NCBI GenBank assembly: GCA_009835325.1
Contig: VXWP01000084.1
Location: 1-33,169 of the forward strand
Reading direction: 5' to 3'
Length of the DNA stretch: 33,169 nt
From: Gemmatimonadota bacterium
GTDB taxonomy: Bacteria > JAAXHH01
The position numbers and the translations under genes were made by a program. Below the pieces are notes generated by a model. The model saw nothing but the letters and a program-made list of their open reading frames with translations. It was not told the origin of the DNA and did not search any database. Below are positions 23,841 through 32,496 of this stretch, piece by piece. Positions within the stretch are counted from its first letter, which is position 1. Every line of letters begins with the position of its first letter.

Positions 23841-24203
23841 TCATTGCGACTCCTTTGAACTGTTCGTTGCGGAGATGCTCATGTGACCTTCTACCCGGCC
23901 CAGCCGGCCGTTCATGTCGTGCATCTCCTCACGTAGCGACTTGATCTCACCGAAGACCGACATGCGATCGGTACGCATCTCTTCGCGTAAAATTCTGAAT
24001 CCAGCGTGCATCTCCTCACGAAGCGATTTGATCTCACCGAAAATGACTTCCCGGTCCGCACGCATCTCTACGTGTAAGGAGTTGACTTTTTTAACCATCT
24101 CCTCACGCAGAGACTTCGTGATCCGTCCCGTGGAGGTCACGATTCCGAGCAACAGGACCCCCGCCGCGCAAATCACCTGGGTAACCACCATGAATTCCGT
24201 CAT
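23841..24203 (-). CDS. Small membrane-anchored coiled-coil protein, hypothetical
   Basis: I do not recognise a named family. The 120-residue product has one N-terminal transmembrane helix (residues 5-23, VVTQVICAAGVLLLGIV) and then a charged, heptad-rich segment to about residue 103. LREEM appears at 32-36, 61-65, 72-76 and 90-94, and FGEIKSLREEMH is repeated exactly at 55-66 and 84-95. The tail is polar (SATNSSKESQ). Such a protein would probably form a helical bundle at the membrane face. A purine-rich GGGGG-type Shine-Dalgarno lies about ten bases before the ATG at 24203. It is convergent with the ceramidase-like gene (28 bp gap) and divergent from the phosphatase gene. The low-complexity coiled coil makes distant homology searches unreliable. 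Confidence 0.7.
   Translation of the reverse strand: MTEFMVVTQVICAAGVLLLGIVTSTGRITKSLREEMVKKVNSLHVEMRADREVIFGEIKSLREEMHAGFRILREEMRTDRMSVFGEIKSLREEMHDMNGRLGRVEGHMSISATNSSKESQ
23919..24092. repeat. 87-bp internal duplication in the coiled-coil gene
   Basis: GTGCATCTCCTCACG occurs at 23919-23933 and 24006-24020, and the following sequence through the GATCTCACCGAA stretch matches with few changes. The period is 87 bp, or 29 codons. The second halves of the units diverge more. It is a coding duplication that lengthened the coiled coil. Confidence 0.85.
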
Positions 24204-24241
24204 TTGATTCTACAGCCCCCTTTCCAGGATGCGTCCCTACG

Positions 24242-24269
24242 TTGACAACGCTCGATAGTACGCTATCTT
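24242..24269 (+). promoter_or_regulatory. Possible sigma70-type promoter with overlapping palindrome
   Basis: TTGACA at 24242-24247, a 16-nt spacer and TATCTT at 24264-24269 form a plausible plus-strand promoter. GATAG-TACG-CTATC at 24254-24267 is an inverted repeat overlapping the -10 box and could be a repressor site. The leader to the phosphatase ATG would be about 200 nt, which is long, so a closer promoter may exist in the AT-rich stretch at 24390-24450. Confidence 0.4.
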
Positions 24270-24311
24270 AAAACCAGCCTGCTGCCGTACCGTTCTGAAC
24301 GTCCCTGACCC

Positions 24312-24357
24312 GGCCATGAAGTCTACGGCCATGAAGACGACGGCCAATGAGTCGAAC
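24312..24357. repeat. Three tandem 15-16 bp units in the phosphatase leader
   Basis: GGCCATGAAGTCTAC (24312-24326), GGCCATGAAGACGAC (24327-24341) and GGCCAATGAGTCGAAC (24342-24357) lie head to tail. Units one and two differ at a few positions only. They contain ATG codons opening a 44-codon frame (24316-24450), but no ribosome-binding site precedes it. Confidence 0.7.
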
Positions 24358-24477
24358 GGGACGTGGAACCGGCAACAGCGCCCGGCACCCGTGTTAAAAG
24401 AGTTAGTCATTAGCATCTGCCGTAACCTCGTAACAAAAAAACTATTGTAACACATCCGACCTTTGAAAGGGCCGAAA

Positions 24478-26283
24478 ATGTCCATATCCGGATTCACCAG
24501 GACGGGGTTAATCCTGTCGTTGCTATTGATCATTACACCCGCTTCAGCGGTACTTACCAATGGCGAACCGGTTCTCAGGGATGCAGCCGGACCGACCGCG
24601 CCGGCCGTACCACCCGAACAGGCGTCATCGGCGCCCGCGCAAACCGACCCGCCCGCGCAGTCGTCGGCTCTCGCACAGTCCTCGGCGCCCGCGCCGACCG
24701 ACCCGCCCCGGCTCACGGTGCTGATCATCATCGACCAGTTCCGCCACGACTACCTGCAGCGGTTCGACGACCTCTTCGTGGAGGACGGATTCCGCCGGTT
24801 CATGGACCGTGGCGCGTGGATGCAGGACGCCCGTTTCACGCACGTGCACGCCTCCACTTCACCGGGCCACAGCGTGGTCACCTCCGGGACCTACGCCTAC
24901 AAGACGGGGATGGTCAACAACGCGTGGTACAGCCGGTCCATGGGGGTGTTTCGGCCATCACTGGTGGATCCGGAAAGCCACATCCTCGGATTGTGGCCCA
25001 CCGCGACCGGACGCGCCTCCACGCGGGAACTGGTCGGCTCTTCCCTGGCGGACGAACTGCGCATGGCCACGCGCTACCGGGGCAAGGCCATTACGATATC
25101 ACTCAAGGACTACAGCGCCATGATCTCCGCCGGAAAACTGGGCGCGCCGTACTGGTTTGAAGCGGGCCTGGGCCGGATCACGTCGAGCAGCTTCTTCATG
25201 GACGACCTGCCCGAATGGGTCAAGCGCTTCAACGACCGGAAAATCCCGGACCAGTCCTTCGGCCGCAAATGGGAACGCCTGCTGCCGGAGCAACTGTACC
25301 TTGAACGTGCGGGGAAAGACATCCGGGAGGGCGAGGAGGACAACCGGAACAGCGGGATCGTCTTCCCCCACGTGACGAAAGGCGGCCTGGAGGAACCGGG
25401 ACCCCGGTACTGGAACGCCTTCAAGCACACGCCCTGGTCCACCGACTACCAGCTGGAGTTCGCCCGGCAGGCGATCATCGAGGAAGAACTGGGGCAGGAT
25501 GATATCCCGGACGTCCTGGTCATTTCACTCTCCGCCAATGACTACATCGGCCACGATTTCGGCCCCTTCAGCCAGGAATCCATGGACGCCACCCTGCGCA
25601 CGGACCGGCAGCTGGCGGACTTCTTCGCCTTCCTCGACGAGCGGGTCGGACGCGACCGCACCCTACTGGTCCTGACGGCCGACCACGGCGCACTGGAACT
25701 GCCGGAGCAGCTGGCGCTCAGGGGCCTGGAGGCCGGACGGGCCGGTCCCGAGCCGCTGACGGCCCTGATTGAGGAGGCCCTGGACGGACTGCACGGGGAA
25801 GACGACTGGGTCCTGCACGTGGCGGAATCGGGCGTGTACCTGAACTGGGAGGCCATCGACAGCCGTGGCCTGAGCCGGGCCGAGGTGGAAGAGACGGCGG
25901 CCGAGGCCGTCGTGACCCATCCGGCCGTATGGAAGGCCTATACGCGCCACCGAATCGAGCGGCGGCTGTTGCCGGAATCAGACCTCACGAAGACGGTCTA
26001 TCACAGCTTCCATTCCGAGAACAGCGGCGACATCATGCTCGTCGCCACGCCCTTCTACCTGCTGCTGGGCGAGTACGGGTCGGCCACGGTGGGCACCTCC
26101 CACGGTTGGCCCCACGACTACGATACGCACATCCCGATCATGTTCCACGGTCCGTGGATCGCGCCCGGCCACTACCGGCACTCCGTCGACGCGGCGGATA
26201 TCACGCCGACGATCTGCAACCTGCTGCGGATCACCCTGCCGTCGAACCGCGACGGGCGCATACTGGGCGAGATCATCAAGTAG
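24478..26283 (+). CDS. Secreted alkaline-phosphatase-superfamily enzyme (PafA/NPP-like)
   Basis: This 601-residue protein has a signal peptide (residues 1-24, GLILSLLLIITPASA). A Pro/Ala/Ser/Gln-rich low-complexity linker of about 40 residues comes next, then an alkaline-phosphatase-superfamily catalytic domain. Likely zinc ligands and nucleophile are Asp86 (IIIDQFRHDY), Thr127 in HASTSPGHS, the Asp and His in LSANDYIGHDFG, the DH in LTADHGALE, and a late His in GTSHGWPHDYDTHIPI. The pattern fits phosphate-irrepressible PafA-like monoesterases or nucleotide pyrophosphatases; which one is not decided by these motifs. The ATG at 24478 is favoured over a TTG at 24463, since GAAAGG at 24465-24470 lies seven bases before it. 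The enzyme would release phosphate in the periplasm, and its stop codon lies 5 bp from the convergent polyphosphate kinase gene. Confidence 0.9.
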   Translation: MSISGFTRTGLILSLLLIITPASAVLTNGEPVLRDAAGPTAPAVPPEQASSAPAQTDPPAQSSALAQSSAPAPTDPPRLTVLIIIDQFRHDYLQRFDDLFVEDGFRRFMDRGAWMQDARFTHVHASTSPGHSVVTSGTYAYKTGMVNNAWYSRSMGVFRPSLVDPESHILGLWPTATGRASTRELVGSSLADELRMATRYRGKAITISLKDYSAMISAGKLGAPYWFEAGLGRITSSSFFMDDLPEWVKRFNDRKIPDQSFGRKWERLLPEQLYLERAGKDIREGEEDNRNSGIVFPHVTKGGLEEPGPRYWNAFKHTPWSTDYQLEFARQAIIEEELGQDDIPDVLVISLSANDYIGHDFGPFSQESMDATLRTDRQLADFFAFLDERVGRDRTLLVLTADHGALELPEQLALRGLEAGRAGPEPLTALIEEALDGLHGEDDWVLHVAESGVYLNWEAIDSRGLSRAEVEETAAEAVVTHPAVWKAYTRHRIERRLLPESDLTKTVYHSFHSENSGDIMLVATPFYLLLGEYGSATVGTSHGWPHDYDTHIPIMFHGPWIAPGHYRHSVDAADITPTICNLLRITLPSNRDGRILGEIIK

Positions 26284-26288
26284 GGACT

Positions 26289-27122
26289 TCAGTACACTTC
26301 GGGGATGAACCGCTGGTCGTCCATGGGAGGGCGGACGTAACCGGAGTCGGTATCGCGGTCCGGCAGATCGATTTTCGACGTAGGGGGATCCTTGTCGTAG
26401 GGGAAGAGGCTGAGCAGGTGGGTGATGCAGTTCAGGCGCGCGCGGCGCTTGCTGTCCGACGGCACGACGTACCACGGTGCCTGCTTGATGTCGGTGTAGT
26501 TCATCATCTCGTCCTTGGCGTGCGAATACTCGTCCCACTTCATGTAGGACTGCAGGTCCATATCGCTGAACTTCCAGCTTTTAAGGGGATCCTTGATCCG
26601 GTTCTTGAACCGCCGTGCCTGCTCCTTCGCGCTCACTGAGAACCAGTACTTGATCACGTGGATGTCGGAGCGGACGAGCATGCGCTCGAACTCGGGGCAG
26701 GACCGCAGGAACTCGCGGTACTCCTCCTCCGTGCAGAACCCCATTACCCGGTCGACGCCCGCCCGGTTGTACCAGCTCCGGTCGAAGAGGACGATCTCGC
26801 CGGCCGAAGGCAGGTGCGCGACGTACCGCTGAAAGTACCACTGCGACTGTTCCCGGTCCGTCGGCTTGGCCAGGGCGGCCACGCGACAGACGCGGGGATT
26901 GAGCCGCGCAATGATGCGGGAGATGGTACCGCCCTTGCCGGCCGCGTCGCGGCCCTCGAAGATGACCACCACCTTCAGGCCATGGTCGACCACCCATTCC
27001 TGGAGCTTGGACAACTCGACCTGCAGCCGGGCCAGTTCCTTCTCGTAGTGTTTCTGGCTCAGCTTTTTCTTTTTCTTTTTCGTCCCGGGGGCCGCAGGTT
27101 GGTTTTCGTCGATTTTGTTCAC
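26289..27122 (-). CDS. ppk2: Polyphosphate kinase 2 (PPK2) family protein
   Basis: This 277-residue protein is the usual length of a single-domain class I PPK2. It has the P-loop EGRDAAGKGGTISRI (Walker A at residues 57-66), KPTDREQSQWYFQRYV, the Walker B-like VLFDRSWYNRAGVDRVMGF (Asp114), and the lid-region KNRIKDPLKSWKFSDMD. PPK2 enzymes transfer phosphate between inorganic polyphosphate and nucleoside diphosphates. The N-terminus bears a run of six lysines (15-20), possibly to hold polyphosphate; it is encoded by a T/C-rich tract prone to slippage. The ATG at 27122 is followed by MNKIDENQP. It lies 28 bp after the saccharopine-dehydrogenase-like gene. Its closeness to a secreted phosphatase suggests phosphate handling as a theme, but the two genes are on opposite strands. 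Confidence 0.95.
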   Translation of the reverse strand: MNKIDENQPAAPGTKKKKKKLSQKHYEKELARLQVELSKLQEWVVDHGLKVVVIFEGRDAAGKGGTISRIIARLNPRVCRVAALAKPTDREQSQWYFQRYVAHLPSAGEIVLFDRSWYNRAGVDRVMGFCTEEEYREFLRSCPEFERMLVRSDIHVIKYWFSVSAKEQARRFKNRIKDPLKSWKFSDMDLQSYMKWDEYSHAKDEMMNYTDIKQAPWYVVPSDSKRRARLNCITHLLSLFPYDKDPPTSKIDLPDRDTDSGYVRPPMDDQRFIPEVY

Positions 27123-27150
27123 GCGCGTTCCTCCTGTGCCGTGACAGGCC

Positions 27151-28332
27151 TCAGCTTCCGCTCATCGTGAACCGCACGCCCATCCGGTCGAGCTCGTCGA
27201 TCATCGCATCGAAACCGTCCCCGTAAATCGCCTGCTCGGGGGTAACGAAGGGCCGGCCGGGATGAGGCAGGTCTCCCCGGGCCGTCATCCGCGCGCCGAT
27301 GGCCGCGGTGAAGGCCGTGGTCCGGGCCATGGAGGTGAATCCAGTCTCTTCGTCGTACCGGTCGATCATCTCGGCCGAACGCGTGGCGGGTCGTCCGTCC
27401 TTCTCGCCGATCGCGGTGACGCGGAACGTCGTGATGTCCCGGTCCTCCGGGGCCATTTTCACCCGGGGAAAGAGCACGGCGTCCACCACGTGCTTGGGGA
27501 TCACGCTTACACCGTCCACGTCCACCGGTTCCTCGCTCAGCAAGCCCAGTTCTCGCAGCACGGTCACCTTATGCGAATACCCCGGCCAGCGCACGGTCTT
27601 CTGCGTGCCGGTACGCAGGCCTTTCAGCACATCCAGCTCGAGGAGCCAGGGGAAGAACCCTTCGTGCCAGGCTTCGCATTCCCCAACGCCGTCGAAGGAA
27701 ACCGGTTCCGGGTCGGAGTAGCGGGGGACGTCCACGAGGCGCCCGTCCTTCACCATCCGGGCCGTGGATTCACGGAGGGGCAGGCGCTTGCCGCCGAAGA
27801 CGATCTTGTACCCCAGGGGCGGTTCGGGCCGTGTCGGGATGCCTCCGCACTGAATGTGCAGTTCGTCCGTACGGTCGAGCTGCTCCGCCAGGCGGCGGCC
27901 CAGGATCTCGGTCAGTCCCGGTTCCAGCCCGCAACCCAGGATGACGAAGCCCCGCGAACCGGAAAAGCGCGATTCCAGGTCGTCGAGTTCGTCCCGGGGA
28001 ATGCCGGCAATGTCCAGGCGGGTGAGGTCCATGTACGGCATGCCCGCTTCGAGGGCGAGCGGAAAAGCCGTCATGCTCGCGTCCCTCGGCAGTGCCGCCA
28101 CGCCCGCCGCGTGATCCTTCATCACGGCAATGGACTCGGCGGCGTCGCTCATGTCCAGCCGCCGGTAGGCGACCTTGTCCGCCCCCGGCTTGTCCCGCAG
28201 CGTTTCGCGGCAGGCCCCGAGCTGGTCATCGCTGAGATCGCAGACCGTCACGCACTCCACCTTATCGTCCACCATGGCGTTGTACGCCGCCGCGGGTCCC
28301 ATCAGGCCGCTGCCGATTACGAGAATACGCAC
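27151..28332 (-). CDS. Saccharopine dehydrogenase / lysine 6-dehydrogenase-like oxidoreductase
   Basis: This 393-residue protein begins RILVIGSGLMGPAAAYNAM, a Rossmann NAD(P)-binding motif. It continues in the pattern of the saccharopine dehydrogenase-like family, with CDLSDDQL, YMDLTRLD, FVILGCGLEPGLTEILGRRLAE and HIQCGGIP. The best-known close relatives are lysine 6-dehydrogenases, which oxidatively deaminate the epsilon-amino group of lysine, and carboxynorspermidine-type enzymes. The exact substrate is not certain. The GTG at 28332 is chosen because GGAGG (complement at 28338-28342) lies five bases upstream and the coding sequence begins immediately with the Rossmann strand. The frame stays open upstream for 40 codons without family similarity. 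It is divergent from the M14 peptidase gene. Confidence 0.88.
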   Translation of the reverse strand: MRILVIGSGLMGPAAAYNAMVDDKVECVTVCDLSDDQLGACRETLRDKPGADKVAYRRLDMSDAAESIAVMKDHAAGVAALPRDASMTAFPLALEAGMPYMDLTRLDIAGIPRDELDDLESRFSGSRGFVILGCGLEPGLTEILGRRLAEQLDRTDELHIQCGGIPTRPEPPLGYKIVFGGKRLPLRESTARMVKDGRLVDVPRYSDPEPVSFDGVGECEAWHEGFFPWLLELDVLKGLRTGTQKTVRWPGYSHKVTVLRELGLLSEEPVDVDGVSVIPKHVVDAVLFPRVKMAPEDRDITTFRVTAIGEKDGRPATRSAEMIDRYDEETGFTSMARTTAFTAAIGARMTARGDLPHPGRPFVTPEQAIYGDGFDAMIDELDRMGVRFTMSGS

Positions 28333-28481
28333 GGGTGCCTCCGTTTGGATCAGACCTGCCGGAACGCAGGCATACAGCATGTTGTGGTAGTGACTGAGTA
28401 AGGAAGTCAGGATCACAATTAGCACGTTGGAAGGGGATCGCGTCAAGGCCAATCTGGCCGTAATGCCGCGCCGGATTAACC

Positions 28482-28510
28482 TTGATCCGGGTCCCGGGCG
28501 CCTGTATCTT
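28482..28510 (+). promoter_or_regulatory. Predicted sigma70-type promoter of the M14-ManD-RDD operon
   Basis: TTGATC at 28482-28487, a 17-nt spacer and TATCTT at 28505-28510 lie upstream of the peptidase gene. The predicted start near 28517 leaves a leader of about 58 nt. The boxes deviate from consensus by about two bases each. Confidence 0.5.
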
Positions 28511-28574
28511 GGCGCTTACGTTTTCCTCTAAATACCCGTCGTATTCGCGCCTAATTCCAAGTCAGGAACAGACG

Positions 28575-31262
28575 ATGAACCGTGTCCACCCTCGCGCGTT
28601 GTCCGCAGTCTGCCTCTTTGCCTTCGGCCTGATCTGTATTCTCATCCCCGGAACCGTCCGGGCGCAGGACCTTCCGTTCGCCATGGAGGTCCGCGTGCCC
28701 GGTGTCGAATCCTACGACCCGGCCATCCCTCGTCCCGAATCGGTCATCGGCCACGTGGTGGGCGAAACGCACACGCGGTCCCACCTGGTGGCCGACTACT
28801 ACCGGGCGGTGGCCGACGCCTCGGACCGTGTCGTGGTAAGCCGCCACGGCGCCACCTACGAGGGACGCCATCTGTACCACGCCGTGGTGACGTCGCCGGC
28901 CAACCATGGGCGCCTGGAAGAAATCCGGCTGGCCAACCACCGGCTGTCCGACGCGCCCGGCGAGGTCTCCGACGCCATGATCGAGACCATGCCCGTCGTC
29001 GTCCACATGGGTTACGGGGTGCACGGCAACGAGGCCAGCACCTCCGAGGCGGCCATGCTGGTGCTCTATCACCTGGCCGCGGGCAACGGACCGGCCGTGG
29101 ACGACCTGCTGGACCGCGCCGTGATCATCATGGATCCCAACTACAACCCGGACGGGCGGGACCGTTTCGTCAACTGGGTCAACGCCAACCGTGGCCGGGT
29201 CGCCACGCGGGACGGCCAGGACCGGGAGCACGCGGAACCGTGGCCGGGCGGACGGACCAACCACTACTGGTTCGACCTGAACCGGGACTGGCTCGTGGCG
29301 CAGCACCCTTCATCGCAGGGCCGGGTGGGCCTGTTCCACCACTGGCGCGCCCAGGTGCTGACCGACTTCCACGAAATGGGCAGCAACGCCACCTATTTCT
29401 TCCAGCCCGGCATCCCGAGCCGGAACAACCCGAACACGCCGCAACGGACCTTCGAACTGACGGCGGCGCTCGCGGAGCACCACGCCGAGTGGCTCGACCG
29501 CCACGGTGCGCTGTACTACTCCCGGGAGACTTTCGACGACTTCTTCTACGGCAAGGGCTCCACCTTTCCGGACGTGAACGGCGCCATCGGCATCCTCTTC
29601 GAGCAGGCCTCGTCCCGGGCGCTGGAACGGATGACGAACGATGGGGTACTGACCTACCCCTTCACGATCCGCAACCAGTTCGCCACCTCCATGTCGACCC
29701 TGGCCGGCAGCCTGGCCCTGCGGACCGAGTTGCTCGCCCACCAGCGCGACTTCTACGCCTCGGCGCTCGAGATGGCGCGGCGCAACCCCGTCAAGGCCTA
29801 TGTCCTCGATCTCGGCGAAACGCGGACGCGCACGCAGGCCCTCCTGCAGATGCTGCTGCGCCACCGCATCCGCGTCTACGAACTCGCGCGGACCGTGCAG
29901 GCCGATCGGGTCTTGCCGGCCGGACGGACCGACCGGAGCACGGAGGGCGAGCGCACCTCGGAGTCCGGCGGACGGTCCTTCCGCGCGGGCGATTCGGTCA
30001 TCATCCCCATGGACCAGCCGCAGACGCGATTGATCAAGGCCTCGATGGAACAGGTCACGACCTTCACGGACTCCCTGTTCTACGACGTCTCGGCCTGGAC
30101 CCTGCCCCTGGCCATGGGCGTTCCGAGCGGTGAACTGCACAGGTACTCCGACGACCTGGCCGGCGCGGAGATCACCGAAGCCGCCTTCGACGGCGGTGAG
30201 CTGATCGGCGGCCACGGGTCCTATGCATACCTGATGGAATGGAACCGCTACTTCGCGCCGCGCGCGCTCTACCGGCTCCAGGACGCGGGCCTCCGGCCCC
30301 GGCTGGCCAGGCAGCCCTATTCGGTGGCCGTGGACGGGCCGGACGGGCCGGGCGGCCCCGGCAGTACAGAACGAACCTTCGACCGGGGCACGATCATCAT
30401 CCCCGTCGCCCAGCGCGACGCCGCGTCCACCGTAACCGCCGCGCAGGTGCGGGCGTTGATAGACCGGATCGTGGCGGAAGACCACGTCATCGTCCACGGC
30501 ACGGATACGGGCCTGACGCCCACGGGCGGCGACCTGGGCGGCCCGACCTCCCCGGTGCTGGTCAAACCGGAGATCGCGCTGCTTTCGGGTCCCGGTACCC
30601 GGGCCTACGAGGTCGGCGAGACCTGGCACCTGCTGAACGAGCGGTTCGGCATTCCTGTTTCCCTGGTCGACGCCGACGGATTCGCCGACCTGGACCTGGA
30701 CCGTTACACGACCGTGGTCATGGTCATGGGCAGCTACGACCTGGATACAGAAGACGTGAACCGGCTCATGGGATGGGTGCGGGAGGGCGGCGTCCTTATC
30801 GCCTGGAAGAGCGCCGCCCGGTGGCTCATCGGCAAGGAACTGATCGACGAGGGCCTGAGATCCGCCCGGCCCGATACCGTAGCGATCCCCTATGAACTGG
30901 TATCGTCCACGCGGGGGGCACAGCGGATCGGCGGCGCCATATTCGCGGCCACGCTCGACACCACCCACCCGCTGGCCTTCGGTTACGGCGACCAGGTACC
31001 GCTCTTCCGCAACCACGAGATCTTCTTCGAACCTTCCGCCACGCCCGGGGCCACGGTGGCCCGGTACCTGTCGTCTCCGCTGCTGGCCGGCTACATCTCG
31101 CCGAAGCGTCACGGCGAACTGGCGGATTCCGCCGCGTTGATCGCCCGGAGGCACGGCGCCGGCGCCGTCGTGCTTTTCGCCGACAATCCAAATTTCCGGG
31201 CCTTCTGGTACGGTACAAACGGCCTGTTCCTGAATGCTGTCTTCTTCGGCGGTGCGTTCTAG
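28575..31262 (+). CDS. Secreted M14-family zinc metallocarboxypeptidase
   Basis: This 895-residue protein has a signal peptide (cleaved after VRA, residue 30). The peptidase domain shows the M14 zinc motif His150-Gly-Asn-Glu153 (YGVHGNEAST), MDPNYNPDGRDRF at 186-198, a third ligand His266 in LTDFHEMGSN, and the general base Glu343 in ILFEQASSRA. A long C-terminal half follows with a glutamine-amidotransferase-like or flavodoxin-like segment (VMVMGSYDLDTEDVNRLMGWVREGG), as in the large M14 proteins of Bacteroidota and Gemmatimonadota. It is expected to trim peptides or peptidoglycan stems in the periplasm or outside. The ATG at 28575 follows an AGGA at 28564-28567; an ATT/ATC-rich open stretch upstream carries the promoter and is non-coding. 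The ManD-like gene starts 34 bp downstream. Confidence 0.93.
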   Translation: MNRVHPRALSAVCLFAFGLICILIPGTVRAQDLPFAMEVRVPGVESYDPAIPRPESVIGHVVGETHTRSHLVADYYRAVADASDRVVVSRHGATYEGRHLYHAVVTSPANHGRLEEIRLANHRLSDAPGEVSDAMIETMPVVVHMGYGVHGNEASTSEAAMLVLYHLAAGNGPAVDDLLDRAVIIMDPNYNPDGRDRFVNWVNANRGRVATRDGQDREHAEPWPGGRTNHYWFDLNRDWLVAQHPSSQGRVGLFHHWRAQVLTDFHEMGSNATYFFQPGIPSRNNPNTPQRTFELTAALAEHHAEWLDRHGALYYSRETFDDFFYGKGSTFPDVNGAIGILFEQASSRALERMTNDGVLTYPFTIRNQFATSMSTLAGSLALRTELLAHQRDFYASALEMARRNPVKAYVLDLGETRTRTQALLQMLLRHRIRVYELARTVQADRVLPAGRTDRSTEGERTSESGGRSFRAGDSVIIPMDQPQTRLIKASMEQVTTFTDSLFYDVSAWTLPLAMGVPSGELHRYSDDLAGAEITEAAFDGGELIGGHGSYAYLMEWNRYFAPRALYRLQDAGLRPRLARQPYSVAVDGPDGPGGPGSTERTFDRGTIIIPVAQRDAASTVTAAQVRALIDRIVAEDHVIVHGTDTGLTPTGGDLGGPTSPVLVKPEIALLSGPGTRAYEVGETWHLLNERFGIPVSLVDADGFADLDLDRYTTVVMVMGSYDLDTEDVNRLMGWVREGGVLIAWKSAARWLIGKELIDEGLRSARPDTVAIPYELVSSTRGAQRIGGAIFAATLDTTHPLAFGYGDQVPLFRNHEIFFEPSATPGATVARYLSSPLLAGYISPKRHGELADSAALIARRHGAGAVVLFADNPNFRAFWYGTNGLFLNAVFFGGAF

Positions 31263-31296
31263 GCGCGAGCCGCGCGCCGCCGCGAAGGAAACCAAC

Positions 31297-32496
31297 ATGC
31301 CCGTAACCGTCACCGACGTGAAAACCATCCTGACCCAGCCTGCCGGGTCGCGCCTGATCGTCGTTAAGATCCTGACATCGGAACCCGGCCTGTACGGCCT
31401 GGGCTGCGCCACCTTCACCCAGCGGTTCCACGCCGTCCACGCGGCCATCGAACACCACCTCAAGCCCTTCCTCATCGGAAAGGATGTGGACGATATCGAA
31501 GACCTGTGGCAGACGGCCATGGTGAACGGTTACTGGCGCAACGGGCCGGTCCTGAACAACGCCATATCCGGCATGGACATGGCCCTGTGGGACATCAAGG
31601 GCAAGCGGGCGGGCATGCCCGTGTACCAGCTTCTCGGCGGCAAGTGCCGGGAGGCGGCGGACACCTACGTCCACGCCGACGGGAGGTCACCCGAAGAGGT
31701 GGCGGAAAACGTACTGAAGTACATGGAGCAGGACTACCGGCACGTCCGCTGCCAGATCGGCGGATACGGGGGCCGAAAGCCGCGGGTAACCCCGCCCGAA
31801 GGCGCGAAACCCGGGGATTATTTCGATCCGCGGAGTTACATGCGCCGCACGGTGAAGATGTTCGAGCACCTGCGCACGGCCGTGGGCGACGAGGTGGAAC
31901 TGCTCCACGACGTGCACGAGCGGCTCACGCCCGCCGACGCCGTCGTCTTCGCGAAGCAGGTCGAGCCTTTCAACCTTTTCTTCCTCGAAGACCCCCTGGC
32001 GCCCGAGGACAACGAATGGTTCCGCCGCATGCGGCAGACCTCGACGACGCCCATCGCCATGGGGGAACTCTTCAACAATCCCGCGGAATGGCTACCCCTG
32101 ATCGAGGGACGGCTCATCGACTTCCTGCGCATGCACATCAGCCAGATGGGCGGCATCACGCCGGCCCGAAACGTCGCGGCCATGGCCGCCATGTACGGCA
32201 TCCGCACGGCCTGGCACGGTCCGGGCGACGTCTCTCCGGTGGGGCACGCCGCCAACCTGCACCTCGACCTGTGGGCGCCGAATTTCGGCATTCAGGAATG
32301 GACCCGCTTTGGCGACCTGGTCTACGAGATCTTCCCCGGCACCCCCGAAGTGCGCGGTGGATACATGTATCCCAACGACCGCCCGGGGCTGGGCGTCGAA
32401 GTGAACGAGGAAATGGCGGCCCGATATCCCTGCCAGGACGAGATCATCAACTGGACCCAGGCACGGACGCCCGACGGAGGGCCCGCCCGGCCGTGA
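31297..32496 (+). CDS. Mannonate-dehydratase-like enolase-superfamily enzyme (ManD/RspA group)
   Basis: This 399-residue protein has the ManD pattern: AMVNGYWRNGPV, SGMDMALWDIKGKRAGMPVYQLLGG at about 91-115, and metal ligands Asp205 (LLHDVHERL), Glu231 (FLEDPLAP) and Glu257 (AMGELFNNP). It also has His207 as a likely acid/base residue and HGPGDVSPVGHAANLHLDLWAPNFGIQEW at 307 onward. True D-mannonate dehydratases convert D-mannonate to 2-keto-3-deoxygluconate; many group members have low or altered activity, so mannonate specificity is only probable. AAGGA at 31285-31289 lies seven bases before the ATG at 31297. The stop codon overlaps the RDD gene's GTG by 4 bp. No uxuB or uxaC-type uronate genes are seen nearby. 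Confidence 0.9.
   Translation: MPVTVTDVKTILTQPAGSRLIVVKILTSEPGLYGLGCATFTQRFHAVHAAIEHHLKPFLIGKDVDDIEDLWQTAMVNGYWRNGPVLNNAISGMDMALWDIKGKRAGMPVYQLLGGKCREAADTYVHADGRSPEEVAENVLKYMEQDYRHVRCQIGGYGGRKPRVTPPEGAKPGDYFDPRSYMRRTVKMFEHLRTAVGDEVELLHDVHERLTPADAVVFAKQVEPFNLFFLEDPLAPEDNEWFRRMRQTSTTPIAMGELFNNPAEWLPLIEGRLIDFLRMHISQMGGITPARNVAAMAAMYGIRTAWHGPGDVSPVGHAANLHLDLWAPNFGIQEWTRFGDLVYEIFPGTPEVRGGYMYPNDRPGLGVEVNEEMAARYPCQDEIINWTQARTPDGGPARP

Noticed and set aside
23813-23943. Plus-strand frame starting ATGAGC right after the ceramidase-like stop
   Set aside because: It overlaps the stop region in an appealing ATGA-like way, but nearly all of it is antisense to the coiled-coil gene and loses any sensible composition after 20 residues.
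24316-24450. A 44-residue frame in the leader of the phosphatase gene
   Set aside because: It has no Shine-Dalgarno, begins inside tandem repeats, and its product has no recognisable feature. A leader peptide cannot be excluded, so it is only mentioned.
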